Shown: piece by piece, positions 42,204 to 53,798 of the stretch
Position numbering within the stretch: the stretch's first letter is position 1
Layout of the letters: the number at the start of each line of letters is the position of its first letter
Origin: Tetradesmus obliquus
Lineage: Eukaryota; Chlorophyta; Chlorophyceae; Sphaeropleales; Scenedesmaceae
Assembly: GCA_030272155.1 (NCBI GenBank)
Contig: CP126206.1
Location: 124,001-188,000 of the forward strand
Reading direction: 5' to 3'
DNA length: 64,000 bases
Notes under the pieces: generated by a model
Database searches by the model: none
What the model saw: the letters and a program-made list of their open reading frames with translations, nothing else
What the model was told of the DNA's origin: nothing
Position numbers and translations under genes: made by a program

Positions 42204-44440
42204 TATTGTAAAGTTTGGCAGCCAGCACGGCAGCTGAACTTGCTGTAGGGTTTGTCGTGGTCAGGTCAGCACCACCTCGTTAATGCACAGCAAAAAGGCT
42301 GCAAGTAAATGAAATCTACAACAGTTTACTTGGTCAATGTGTCTTACGGGCACGATAGTGCCTCACACCGAAGATCAGCATGTCACCACAGTGTTGCACC
42401 GTTCCCCCTACTGCTGAAACTCCAGCCTCACCAATAGATCGTTTCAATTCACACTATTTCGTCCATTTGTCGGCATAGTCTCATTGCGCGGTGCTGCAAG
42501 GCATGTCACTTGTTAGAATACAAAACGGCAGGTGGCAAACGCCCGTGGACTGAACGTCGACTGGTAAGTAAACAGTTGCAGTCAACTGTTTATTAGATAC
42601 TACAGAAGCACACGAGTGATCGCACCCCTGCGCGCACCGCAGCTGCTTTGCAGGTAGTGCGTATGGCTGAAACATGCTATGAGCTTGTGTCCGCTGGCAG
42701 AGCCCTTCGCGAAGAATGAACATGAATCACAACAGAGCAATGCGAGCATCGCGTGTTCAGGTGGCTGCGGACGCCTGCTCATTGAGCTGCAGCAGTCTGT
42801 GCAGCAGTAGGCAGCTTCACGGATGATCCTGCAGGGCATCATACACTTTTTAAAGAGCCTGGCGCAGTGAGGTGATCATCGTTCTACATTAAAGCCATGG
42901 TAAGCCACTCACAGGCAGATCAGCAGCGGCTGGAACGACAGGAGGCGCCCAGCTCACACAGCAGCAGCAGCAGCAGCAGCAGCAACAGTCGCAGCATTGC
43001 AGCAGTACCGTCGCAGAAACGAACAAACAATCACCAGATCAGGATCAGTTGCATGTACAGCTGTATTAGCCATGCTATGCTAGCTTTGCAGGGCTGTGTG
43101 CGTGCAGGTTGTTGAGGTGCAGTTGTGCATCACATGTGCTGCTGTTGCTGTTTGCAGGCTCCTGCCAGCTGTTTGTTTGCCAGCATCACAGGTGTGTTGG
43201 AGTTATGCTCATAGAACATAACACGTTACTGCTGCTGCTGTCATAAAGTGACAGCTCTTCCTACTTGGAGCATGCTGCTGCCGCATACTTGGCATTCTTT
43301 GCAATGCGTACATGAAACACAACGCAGGCAGCAGACAGCATGCCCAGCAGGCCAGCAGGTGCATCATGTAGAACACGCCTGTGACTTTGCACACACCGTA
43401 CACCTTGCCATGCCCGCAGTGTGGTGTGCGCACCACCCATTCAGCTGCTGCTATCTGCTTGTCTCAAACTTTATTGCAGTAAGCGTGGGGCCGCTGGATT
43501 TAAAGCAGCTGCAGACCCGCTGCTGGGAGATTGCTTTTATAATTAATTGACAGGTGGCTTGCATGGGCAGGCAGGGGACACAGGAAGCAATCAGCTGACA
43601 GCGAGGCATGGCTGGTGCACTTTCTGGTGAGCTTCAAGACGGTAAGTGCTGGCGCAAGCAATCTGCCTCATATGTGTGGTACAGCGGCAGCGCTTGTGTT
43701 TGCGCACAGGACGCAGACTCTTGCTCTTGAGCGTGGCAAGTAAGTGGCGGGCGCCAATCGGCACGCAAGCACCTGCTCGATCAGATCTTGTTTGGCGTAG
43801 GGCCAACATCAGCAAGCGCCACATCCTACGCTGCAGCTTGCACGTATTGAGCGCAGCTGCTTTGTTTCTGCTGCACTGCTGCAGGGGTGGAGACAACTGC
43901 TACACTTGTGATCAATGCTGGCGGTGGCGGCCTGTCAACTCGCTGTTGCTGCAGGCTGGGCAGGACACAGTGCGCGGTCAATAGCTGCTGGAATACATAT
44001 GGTTTCTTCGGCAGATGGTTCAACGCAGCTGTTATGGCAGCCCACTGCTGCATTGCTTTGTGGATGGATTGCAATGTTGTCAATGTGTTTCTCGTCAACT
44101 GGTCTGTGTGTTGTCCCCAATGCTTCTGCACATGTACAGAAGCAACATGTTGTGATTGCAGCAGCTGGGTGCTTTTGCTGTGAATGCAGCAAGCTGCGTG
44201 CTTTTGATGTCAACCTAAACGTTGTAGTACTGCAGCTGCCAGCTTCTGTTGGGGTTGCAGCAGCTGCAGCTGCGTGCTTATTGTGTTACAGCCCATGGGC
44301 CACTTGCCCACTTAGCAGTTGTAGCTGCAGTGACTTGGCACCAGGCGCCAACCCAAGCACCTCGATCTCGCTGGGGGCCTCGAAAACATGTTTATTGCAT
44401 AGATTACATGTTATCTCAGGTAATCATATTGCACTGTTTG
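42204..44440. other. No gene recognised
   Basis: Frames on both strands here (including a 286-codon plus-strand frame at 43915-44775) show no domain and are rich in Cys/Gln/His from CAG/TGC composition. A (CAG)n tract lies at 42961-42983. Confidence 0.4.
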
Positions 44441-44449
44441 AAAGTCCAG

Positions 44450-44613
44450 CTGCCTTGTCCAGTTGCGTGTCCAGTCACCTGCTCGATGTCCAGCAGCACA
44501 CTGGACATGGCCATGTCCAGTCTCACGCTGGACATGCCACATGGCATGTCCAGTTGCACACCATACAACTGGACATGCCTGACATGCAACTGGACATTTC
44601 AGTGACCATAGTG
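44450..44613 (+). repeat. gtccag-rich inverted repeat, right copy
   Basis: Alternating gtccagttgc and gcaactggac motifs, itself partly palindromic. Its right end is the inverse of 38178-38235. Confidence 0.65.
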
Positions 44614-44984
44614 ATTGGGGATTCGAGAGATCAACTGTATATAACCGCAGTAACACATTGTGATGAACACGAAGACGTGTTCCAGCCCCTCGTGCAGGGG
44701 CTTGCGCAATATGAGCGTTTCTGCGGCATCATAATTGCGTTGTGGCAATGGCAACTCAACTTTTCACCAAAATGATGTTCAAAGCGGTCTTAAAACGCGA
44801 AGAAATGATGCAGAATATTCAAATCATTTTATTTAGAGTATTCAGAATTTTTTAACATAATCACATTGAAAGCAATTTTCAGCAGAGTTTTTTTGTGTGT
44901 CAGCACTGTCTGCCTTCAAGGCTTGTTAAAGGGAGGGGCCTTTGCTGCAGATGAACCCGCAAGTGAACACTAGTGAGAACTCAA

Positions 44985-45900
44985 CCTACTTTCAGTTCAC
45001 ATAATGTGAGATTCCGATAGCAAGCTGCAATACACCACTGAAGCAAACCCCAGAGGCGTATTGCAGCCCTTATCTCCCCAGAAACCAACGATTACCTGCA
45101 GTGCAGCAAATGCAAAATGCAGCGTCAACGCGTAGTAGGATGGGAATGAGTCTTACGATAGAGCTCTCAGGCCCAGGCCTGTCCTTGTCCTTCTCTAATT
45201 TACGCACGGAAGAGCATAGGCTCAAGCAGGCTTGCCTGCCTCCGACGCGTAGGACTCGTAACTTGTAACGAAATGCAGCACGAACTCGTGCTGTTCAAAA
45301 GCAACAGGTGCTCCACGCACAGGGCAGGCAACGCACAGGAGGATACAAGCATGATTCAAACAGCAAGCTGGATGCATTAAGGTGCGGCTTATAAGCAGTT
45401 ACCATATGGTCTGGCATACCTGTATCAGGGCACTGTTGTACACACCAGATTGTAGCAAGCAGGAGCACTCAGTGCTCCTGCAGGAGCGGCTCCTGCTGCT
45501 GCGCGGCGCGCACGAAACAGACAACCAACACACACAAACTTTGCAGCCTTAAGTAAAAGCGGAGGAAGCACCACAATAACACATGGCACAAGCAGCACGC
45601 ACTTGAAAGATCATGGAGCATGACTCAGCTGTTGAAAAGCTAGAAGCAGTGCAACATCATGTCCCAGTGCGACAAGAGGAAACTCATTCAGAGCGGGGTG
45701 CAAGTATGACACCCATCCCCGCCCCATCAGGGCGCAAGAATGGGTAATCACTGATTACCCCAGAGTGTGGCCTTACATCCCGCCACTGGGATAGTTGAAC
45801 TATCTGGAGCAGCCTCCATAGCAACAAGTCAGCAAGAAGCTACCAAACCCGCAAAACAGGCTGCTGTCGTGCTTCCTGTAACATTTGCGCCATTTTCTGC
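44985..45900 (-). mobile_element. 5'-truncated LINE fragment
   Basis: Similar over its length to the 3' UTR and ORF2 end of the LINE at 29419-30110: ctttcagttcac, ccgatagcaagc, cttatctcccca, cacaccagattgtagcaagc, and aacccgcaaaacaggctgct. It is diverged and lacks all of ORF1 and nearly all of ORF2, as expected for incomplete reverse transcription. Confidence 0.8.
45124..45270. mobile_element. 147-bp insertion with 9-bp target-site duplication
   Basis: Interrupts the LINE fragment. The 9-mer aaatgcagc occurs at 45115-45123 and 45271-45279 and only once at the matching place in the full LINE. The insert has no coding content. Its ends share cgcgtag motifs (acgcgtagtagg, gacgcgtaggac) in direct orientation. 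Confidence 0.65.
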
Positions 45901-45904
45901 TACT

Positions 45905-46231
45905 TGACTTTAATTGACTCCTGCCACTCTACAGTTTCTAGAAGCGCGGGGGACAGCTGGGAGGGCCCGACGGCAAGGAGGCATTAGAGAGTGACACGGC
46001 TTAAACAGCTTAAGGCATTAACAAGTCAGGCGACCCGAAAACTGAGTTTATGCCGTGTATCATCACAGTCTTGCGGCTGGTGTGGTCATCGAGCGCTTCG
46101 TTTGCTTAAGCCCCGAGTCTACGTGGGGGTAGGGCGCGCTTACGTGTGATTACTCTTCGCTGCTGCGCTGCTTGATTGTTCACGCTACCACCAGCTGCTA
46201 TTGTGGAAGATGTTAGCACACCGAAGCTTGG
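45905..46231 (+). promoter_or_regulatory. Upstream region of the first GT2-like paralogue
   Basis: Shares blocks with the region upstream of the second paralogue (49460-49695): ccttgcggcttg/tcttgcggctgg, ggtcatcgagcgctt/ggtcattgagcgctt, and cagcacaccgaagctt just before the ATG. It is the most likely place for common promoter and 5' UTR sequence. Confidence 0.5.
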
Positions 46232-47495
46232 ATGATGTTCTCAAGCAGAGGGGCTGTGGCACTTGCAGGACTTGTGTTGCTGCAATTTGCGCACTCCGCC
46301 TTGTGCCAGCCGCTGAAGCTTGAAGAACCGATTACCTATTCGCATCACTATGCAGATGAAAGCTTTCGTCCCAATCCGTGCAAAGTGGTTCATAATGTGA
46401 CGAAGCCTGGCCTGAGCAACAGCACCAGCGGGTATGTGCCTTTCGTGGGCACATCTATTTCTCGAGACAGCCAGCTTCTCGTTCTACGACTGTACCACAG
46501 CACGAGGGACTTTCCAGTCAAGCAGTTTGTAGTGGTGGTCCCTGAGCGGGCCCTGAATCCGCCTACTGGAGCCATGTGGTATCAGCTGCAGCACTTGAAG
46601 GAATACGGAGACAATGTCATGATCATAGCCTGTCCACAGGCACCATCAGTGTCTGAGGGCTGGAACGCAGGTGGGCTTCGGCAGACAGTCAACTTCATGT
46701 GTTTTTGGGCTGACACTTATGTAGGTCTCAACATTAGCTGTGCTCAGACATCAAGTCACACATGAATCAGATCCTGACATGTGCAGTAACTCACCTACGA
46801 CATGATACCCAGTAACAGCCACATGCTGCATTTGCATGCTGCATCCGATGTCAGTGACTGACAGCACTAGTGACCACAGTGCTTGTGCAGCAGCTCTGTA
46901 GTTCCACGCCTAGGCTGTGTGCAGCAAATTTATGCTGTGCAACTGTGCAGCAGATGCACACCAGCGAATTCCCAGGCCTTCAATTCACTGTTGGTGCTTG
47001 CTGCAGTGTTCCAGGCTTCTCCGCATGAGCCGTGGGGCGTGTACTGTGCACGAGACACACACTGGATGCCGGGCTCATTGGAGAAGCTTGCAGGGCACAT
47101 GTGGAACAACTCGCGAAACGGCAACATAGACATGGCACTGATGAACTGGTGAGCACCGCTACAGACTGCAGTGGAGTTACGGAACTGCAACACGAGATAG
47201 GCGGTACAGCCTTGCCGTCTGGTGCCAACTGCTTGAAATGCCATCGGCTGCTTATTGCTTGCTGTTTGTTCTTGCCTGCTGCGTGTAAACGCCGCGTAGG
47301 AGCTGGCTGACATTGAGCAGCCTAGAAGCTGTGTTGTACATGCATTGGCAAGTGTCCAAACCCAGTCTTCTAGCGACTGCATGTTTGACGTTTGACGTTT
47401 TAGATCAGACACAACGAACTTAATAGTTTGACGTTTGAGATCAGATGCACCAAACAGTACAGAGCATATATTAGACTCTGGGCGGATGACCACCT

Positions 47496-47562
<67 letters not shown>

Positions 47563-48609
47563 TGGCATGCCAATCCACGGAAGCAGGACATTCCCAATAG
47601 GATTGGGCTTGTACAATGCGTTCGCCATGACGCGACCTGCCATAAATCGGTTTGGCCTGTTTGATGAAAACATTTACCCTGCATTTTTTGAAGACAGGGA
47701 CTTTGCGCTGCGCCAACAACACATGAAGCCACCAATGAAGGTGCAGGTGCTGCCGGATGTGCAGTTGCACCATGGCAAACCTCAGGACAGAGATTACTAC
47801 TCAGGAATAGTATTTACCGCAGACCACGAGCATATCGAGAAGCGCATGCGGAAAACATCTGAGCAGCGGCTGCACGTCAACGGCCAGTATTTTTTCCGAA
47901 AATGGGGATGCAGGGATCAACGCTGGGATATGTGTGAGTACAAAACACCCTTCAACAAGACATTACCAATCTGGTGAGTGGTGATTTGAACGGGTTCCAG
48001 ACTTGCCTCAGACTTACAGCAGGCGGCGCTTACCACCTCATGCATATATCAGATATACCTTGCTGCTGATACCAGCTATGGCTGCGAAGATGTTGGCGCT
48101 TGTAAAGATGGTTGACAGCACAGATTACTCATGTCAGGTAAAGACGACGTAGATATGACTACTTGTTGCCGCGCTAATCTGGCAGGGCCGCAACAGTACA
48201 GGCAAAACGATTACGTTTAGAAGAAGCACCAGCATAACACGCTGAACATGTTTAGTCAGCTTCGTTGAAAAGAGTTTGGTGGCATCACACGAAGGTGTGA
48301 CCGTCAATGTGGCCTGTACACAACCAAGGCGACTGCATGTTCACAAGCAGTCTTTCTGCTGTGTGACTGCTCCGCTTTCAACTGCACTGCAGGTATTGGT
48401 ACACCAGCAAGCTGCAGCGACACTTGGATTTTGGTGTCTCCGTCTCCATGAAAGATAAAAAGGTGTTTGGTGGCGACGGAAAGGTGTTGTATGACATACC
48501 ACAGGACTACGCAAACTGGTCTGGCTACATTGATTCAACGCACTCATGCCGGCTGACAGGCCCGATTGGCGTGGTGAACCGCACAGAATCGGGGGTCTGG
48601 TGTGTCTAA
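46232..48609 (+). CDS. GT2-like glycosyltransferase, secretory pathway, paralogue 1 (394 aa)
   Basis: Four exons, 46232-46670, 47007-47148, 47587-47973 and 48393-48609, join in phase to 1,185 nt. A cleavable signal or anchor opens the protein (VALAGLVLLQFAHSALCQ). Exon 1 ends GWNA, exon 2 gives VYCARDTHWMPGSLEKLAGH, and exon 3 gives YNAFAMTR and NRFGLFDENIYPAFFEDRDF. These resemble the N-x-G, (D)xD-like and FDExF...ED(x)D(x)xxR segments of family 2 glycosyltransferases. Exon 4 adds a C-terminal region ending ESGVWCV. Several N-glycosylation sequons (NVT, NST, NRT) fit a luminal location. The donor and acceptor substrates are unknown. The (CTG)n tract at 47500-47560 lies just before the exon 3 acceptor. 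Confidence 0.8.
47498..47560 (+). repeat. (CTG)n tract, about 20 triplets, near a splice acceptor
   Basis: Pure gctgctgct run ending 26 bp before the acceptor of exon 3 (47586/47587). The other paralogue has only a short tgttgctgcag there, so the expansion happened after duplication. Confidence 0.95.
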
Positions 48610-49695
48610 GCAGCAGCTGACTGTCACAGTGTGTGAGGGCAATGCATAGGGGACTTGGTGAACATATTGTTGACAGAGATGTTACATACGTGCAAGCATT
48701 AAACTGGCATATATGACAGCCTGCTTGCGTCTGCCAGTTTTGCTTTGTACTTCATAATGCTCACTTGTGCCATCCAGTCATCTTACCCATCAACTAGTGA
48801 TCAACTAGTGATCATGACTGCCCCCAATCCAGAGTAGAGGGAGAGGAGCGAGGGGTAACTCGCTGAGTTGGGACAGAGTCAGCCGCGCGGATGTGTCCCT
48901 GTCATCCCCGCACAAATGACCAGCTGCTGATACTGGTAGAACAGCAATGTGAGGCAGCATTATGTTGCATTCGGATGTTGCATTCGCAGTGTATTGCCTG
49001 CAACTCTTGGTATCCAGAACAGCAGCCCAGGAGCGTTTCTGGTTTCTGCACGGCCAGTTGGCATTGCCTTACCCTCCATTTCCTGAAGCTAAGCGTTCGG
49101 GTAGGTGTCAAGAGCATATTTGAGCCATAAAACAGGTACGCACGGTTGATTCGTACAAATAAACGCATTACTCGTGTGTAAAATACATTGTCACCGTTTT
49201 TCGATGGCGCTGCGAGCAAGTATAGAAGCTGATTCAAGCATTTTATCCTTTTACCTCACCCGACAAAGGCTTAACTTAAGCGTAAGGATCGCTGGCCTCA
49301 GGAAATGCCAAACGTTGAACGCTTTAGAAGTGCCAATTGCAATTGCACTCAACTTCAAGTAAGAAAGACTCACTTCACTTCCAGATTTCAACGTGAATTG
49401 TATTTGAATATTAAGCATTTAAATAGGAAAGCTTGCACTGTCTTCGCTGACTCCTGCAACTTTGCGCGGCGCAGGGGAGGTGCCCGGAGGCAGGCGAGGG
49501 CTGTAACACGGCTTTAACAACATTAAACTGTTTTCATTTGTGAATAGTCTCAAATAAATTCTAGAGTCGTTCATGAGTAACCTTGCGGCTTGTACGGTCA
49601 TTGAGCGCTTGTGCTTACATATCGCTGTTGGAATGCTGCCGGGGGTTGACCCTACCAGCAGCTATCGTTGAAACTATCAGCACACCGAAGCTTCG
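48610..49695 (+). other. Spacer between the two GT2-like paralogues
   Basis: No coding content recognised. The last ~230 bp resemble the upstream region of paralogue 1. Confidence 0.5.
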
Positions 49696-52280
49696 ATGCT
49701 GGTTTCAAACAAACGGCTAGTGGCACTTGCTGGGCTTCTGCTGCTTCAGCTTGCGCACCCCGTCTTATGCCAGCCGCTCAAAACTGCTGAACCTGTGACG
49801 TATTCGCATCACTACGCAGATGACAACGCTCGGCCCAACCCATGCAAGGTGGTACACAATGTGACGAAGCCCGGCCTCGGCAACAGCACCAACAGCACTG
49901 CCTATGTGCCTTTTGTGGGCACTTCTATTTCACGTGATAGCCAGCTACTTGTGCTACGACTGTATCACAGCACTAGGGATTACCCCGTTAAACAGTTCGT
50001 GGTGGTAGTCCCTGAGCGGGCGATCAATCCTCCCCAAGGAGCCATGTGGTATCAGCTGCAGCACTTGAAGGAATATGGAGACAACGTTATGATTATAGCC
50101 TGTCAGCACGCACCTTCAGTAGCTGAGGGCTGGAACGCAGGTGAGCATTTGACAGGTGTTGCCTGCTCATCAGGCCCTGCTGTCACTTTCCAGGCAGATG
50201 TTTTGCAAAAAACTGGGCAAAAACAATCATACATCCCAAGTGCGACTACTTTCATTCACGATGATCAGTAGGCACTGGCAGCCACAACCTGTTGCAAAAG
50301 AGTTGCTGCACGGCATGGAGTTGGGCATGTCCACTGCTCATGATTATGTGCATGCGTGTGCAGGGCCAAACCAATGTACATGCGCAGTCAGGGTGCATGA
50401 TACATCCCACGAAGAGCATGCCATGCAATTGCATGTTGCAGCATTACTCAGAGAAATTTGACTGGGGTATAACCTGCAGAAGGTGTATCTGATATCTGAC
50501 ATACAGTTCTGGAGCATATGCTGTGACACGTCCTGGCTGCGCATGGCAGTACATGGTGCAGCAGTTCATACGCCATGCTGCTTGAGTTTCAGGCAAGAGG
50601 GCAGATAAAACCAGTGTTATGCCTTGGCTCCTTGGTTCCGGGCATGATGGTGATCTTGGTGCACAATCGGTGCTTGCTGCAGTGTTCCAGGCTTCTCCGC
50701 ATGAGCCGTGGGGCGTGTACTGTGCACGGGACACACACTGGATGCCGGGGTCGCTGGAAAAACTGGCCGGGCACATGTGGAATGCCTCGCGTGACGGCAA
50801 CATAGAGACTGCCCTGATGAACTGGTGAGCCGGTACCCTCAGCGGCTGCAACGGCCTTAGACTGCATGTTCCATGCATGTATTGCTGCAGCATCACGTTG
50901 CAGTGTGCTGCCAGCTGCTTGATGTGCGTTGAGGGCTGCATCTTTTGTTGAACGCTGGCGCTTCACAAACCGTAGTAGCCAACGAGCAGCACTAGCATGC
51001 GCATGGAGTGCGTTGCCGTGCCTTTTGTTTTGTCACGTCTGACAATGTGTGGTTGGTGATATGGTTTTCAGCAATAGATCACGCCGCATGCTCTTGTGCA
51101 CAGCATTTTCAGGGCAGCATATGTGCATAGAGTGGACATCACGACTCTATGCATGTTTGCCTTGCCAACCAATTGCAAATTGCCCGCAGTGGTGCAGCAT
51201 GTTGCCGCATTCCACCTGACAACAAGCTCACATGTTGCTGCAGGACATACCCCATTGGCTTGGGAGCGTACAATGCGTTTGCAATGACGCGCTCTGCTGT
51301 GAACCGGTTCGGGTTGTTTGATGAAAACCTATACCCTTCTTTCTTTGAAGACAATGACTTCCAGCTACGCCAACAACGGATGAACCCACCAATGAAGGTG
51401 CAGGGGCTGCTTGATGTGCAGATGCACCATGGCAAACCGCAGGACAGAGATTATATCTCAGGGATCTCGCACACCCCAGACCACGAGCACGCTGAGAAAC
51501 ACATTAGAGAAAATGTGAGGCAGCGGTTTCACATCAATGGCCAGTACCTGTTCAGAAAATGGGGTTGCAAGGAGCAACGGTGGTTTGACTGCGAGTACAG
51601 GACGCCTTTCAACAAGTCACTGCCTATATGGTGAGTCTGGATGTGATGTTGGTCCTTTGTTGCCTTTCTGTGCCTCAGTCGGGCATGTGTTGTTGCTGCA
51701 GCTGACACTGTGTACAGGAGAAGTGATGAGCATTAGGTGCGCTGAAGCACAGGCTGTCAAAAAATGGTATCACGTGCGTATGCAGGATGTCATCAGCTGC
51801 ATTGGCCTGGTCCTTACTGGACACTCACCCCTCAACGCAACTCGGTAACTGCGATCTGCTGTAGAAATCTACCAAGGCCTGCCGGGGCTGTAATGCACAG
51901 GGAATTTCAGCATAGTGCTGTCTGTCCAAGGAGAGTGAACCAAAAGGGGTTTTCAAGCACCTTGATGGCGCAACTAGCTGCATGGAAAGGTTTTGTGCAT
52001 CAATGAATGCTTGATACTGCTGTGCTGTGCAACTCTGATGCATGCTGCATCTGTTTTCCATGGCTGCAGGTATTGGTACACCAGCAGGCTCCAGCGGCAA
52101 TTGGACTTTGGTATGACTACGCACAATAACAAGGTATTTGACGCTGACGGCAAAGAACTGTATGACATCCCAAAAACGTATGCAGGCTGGTCTGGCTACA
52201 ATGAGTCAGCACATACGTGCCGACTGACAGGCCCGCTGGGTATTGTCAACCGCTCGGAGTCGGGTGTGTGGTGTGTCTGA
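49696..52280 (+). CDS. GT2-like glycosyltransferase, secretory pathway, paralogue 2 (394 aa)
   Basis: Exons 49696-50140, 50683-50824, 51244-51630 and 52070-52280 correspond one to one with paralogue 1, with identical intron phases and the same 394-residue total although exons 1 and 4 differ in length by two codons each in opposite directions. Signal segment VALAGLLLLQLAHPVLCQ; key segments AEGWNA, YCARDTHWMPGSLEKLAGH, YNAFAMTRSAVNRFGLFDEN, FFEDNDFQLRQQ, ESGVWCV. The sequence is similar enough to infer tandem gene duplication, with strong conservation of exons and no obvious similarity in introns apart from splice borders. Both copies look intact. Function as for paralogue 1. Confidence 0.8.
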
Positions 52281-53798
52281 GCAGCAGCTGCTGTTGGGAT
52301 GGCAGAATTCACATAATCACGTATATCAGGGTGGAGCGCAATAAGGTGACCCTTTGGTGGGCGGTGCTGACAAATTCATTTCAGCTGTTGGGCCACCTCA
52401 TGGTGATGCTGGCAATTACCTCTCAAAATTTGCACACCCATTATGTCACCTTGGAGGCTGTCAGAACATCGCAAACGGCCCAGGGCCTGTTGCAGCTGCT
52501 GTTCTCCATTGATGCACCTTGCAGGGTGCCAGCTGTGCCGGTGAGCGCTGTTGTCTGCACAGGTGCCCAGCTGCTTCACGCACTGGCTGTGTATAGCTGT
52601 CTGATGACTCTTAATTGTCAACAGCTGCTTCCCAGTATAATGCAGCAGCCTGCTGCGGTGCCAGCCCAAACTGCCTCAGTGTGTGAAGCTGCCGCTGTAG
52701 TGACAAGCACAGCTGGATCACCAGTGTTGTCTTGCATGCAGTTCAACTGCTCACAGTATGTAATTATTGTTGAGATTACAGTGTCTTGTTGTGCAAGCCC
52801 TTGCAGCTTGCGTAGTTAGGAGCATGCCAAGCGCCAGCTGGGCGCATGTACTGACATACAGAAGTAACTATGCTTTTGATACCCAGATGACGAATAACCG
52901 GGCAGGCAGCAGCGATCACGGCTTGTGCTGTGAACCTCCTCATCATGGATGTTGTTAAGCAGCCTGAATGCTGCATGCAGTGTGGCCAGTGCGCCACTGA
53001 CTCGTCTCAAAATAGTTTCGTACATGTCTGCATGACCTTCAATGTATGAATATTCATGCACAGTCATGCAGGAGCCAAGCACTACGCACGCATGAGCGAG
53101 CAGTCTGTAGAAGCATGACAGGCGTAAAGGTTGTGTCACAGAAGCTCGAGGTCTGCTTCAGAAGCTCGAGGTCTTTTGTTCATGAAGGGCGGAGTCCCTG
53201 TTTTACAATGCTAAGCCACGTTTTAGCTCAGCATACCACGGATAGAGTCCATAGCTATACATCATGCAGTGCAGGCTGCCCAGAAATCACGCAAGCGTGC
53301 TGCGAGGTTGCTCAGCAGGGCTGCGCGGCATGGCAGGAAGTGGACGCTCTTGCAAGGTGCTGGAGTGAAGCTTCGGGATGCAAGCGTCACATTACCCATG
53401 GTACAGCACAACAGATCCAGTCAATGCGTTTAAAATTACTGTACAGGCCCTGTACTCATTGCAGCGGGACCAGTATGTGCAGCTACAGCAAAGGGCAGCG
53501 CTGTTGACGGGTGTAAGCATAAAGAATGCTTGTTACATCTTGTGTAAAGCAAAGGCATTTGCAGAGTGCAATGCAAGGCCAAAAGAATAGGATGCCTAGC
53601 GATTTCAATTTTCAAAGCACCTGGAGACCAGAGACGACGCACCTGAAGGATGGTATCCGTTGACATTCCAACTGTTGTGACGGGTTCTGTTGCACATGTT
53701 AATCGATTTGTGCGTACGTATGGGATCGGCGCGCATATCGTCTCAAGCACATGCAAGCGATATCCTTTGGAATTTCACTGGTTCGGTCCTTGGCGCCA
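52281..53798. other. No gene recognised
   Basis: A short direct repeat (agaagctcgaggtct, 53142-53174) is the only structure noted. Open frames on both strands are short and without domains. Confidence 0.4.

Noticed and set aside
43915..44775. 286-codon plus-strand frame
   Set aside because: No domain or splice-consistent context, Cys/Ser/Gln-rich composition, and it runs into the gtccag inverted repeat.
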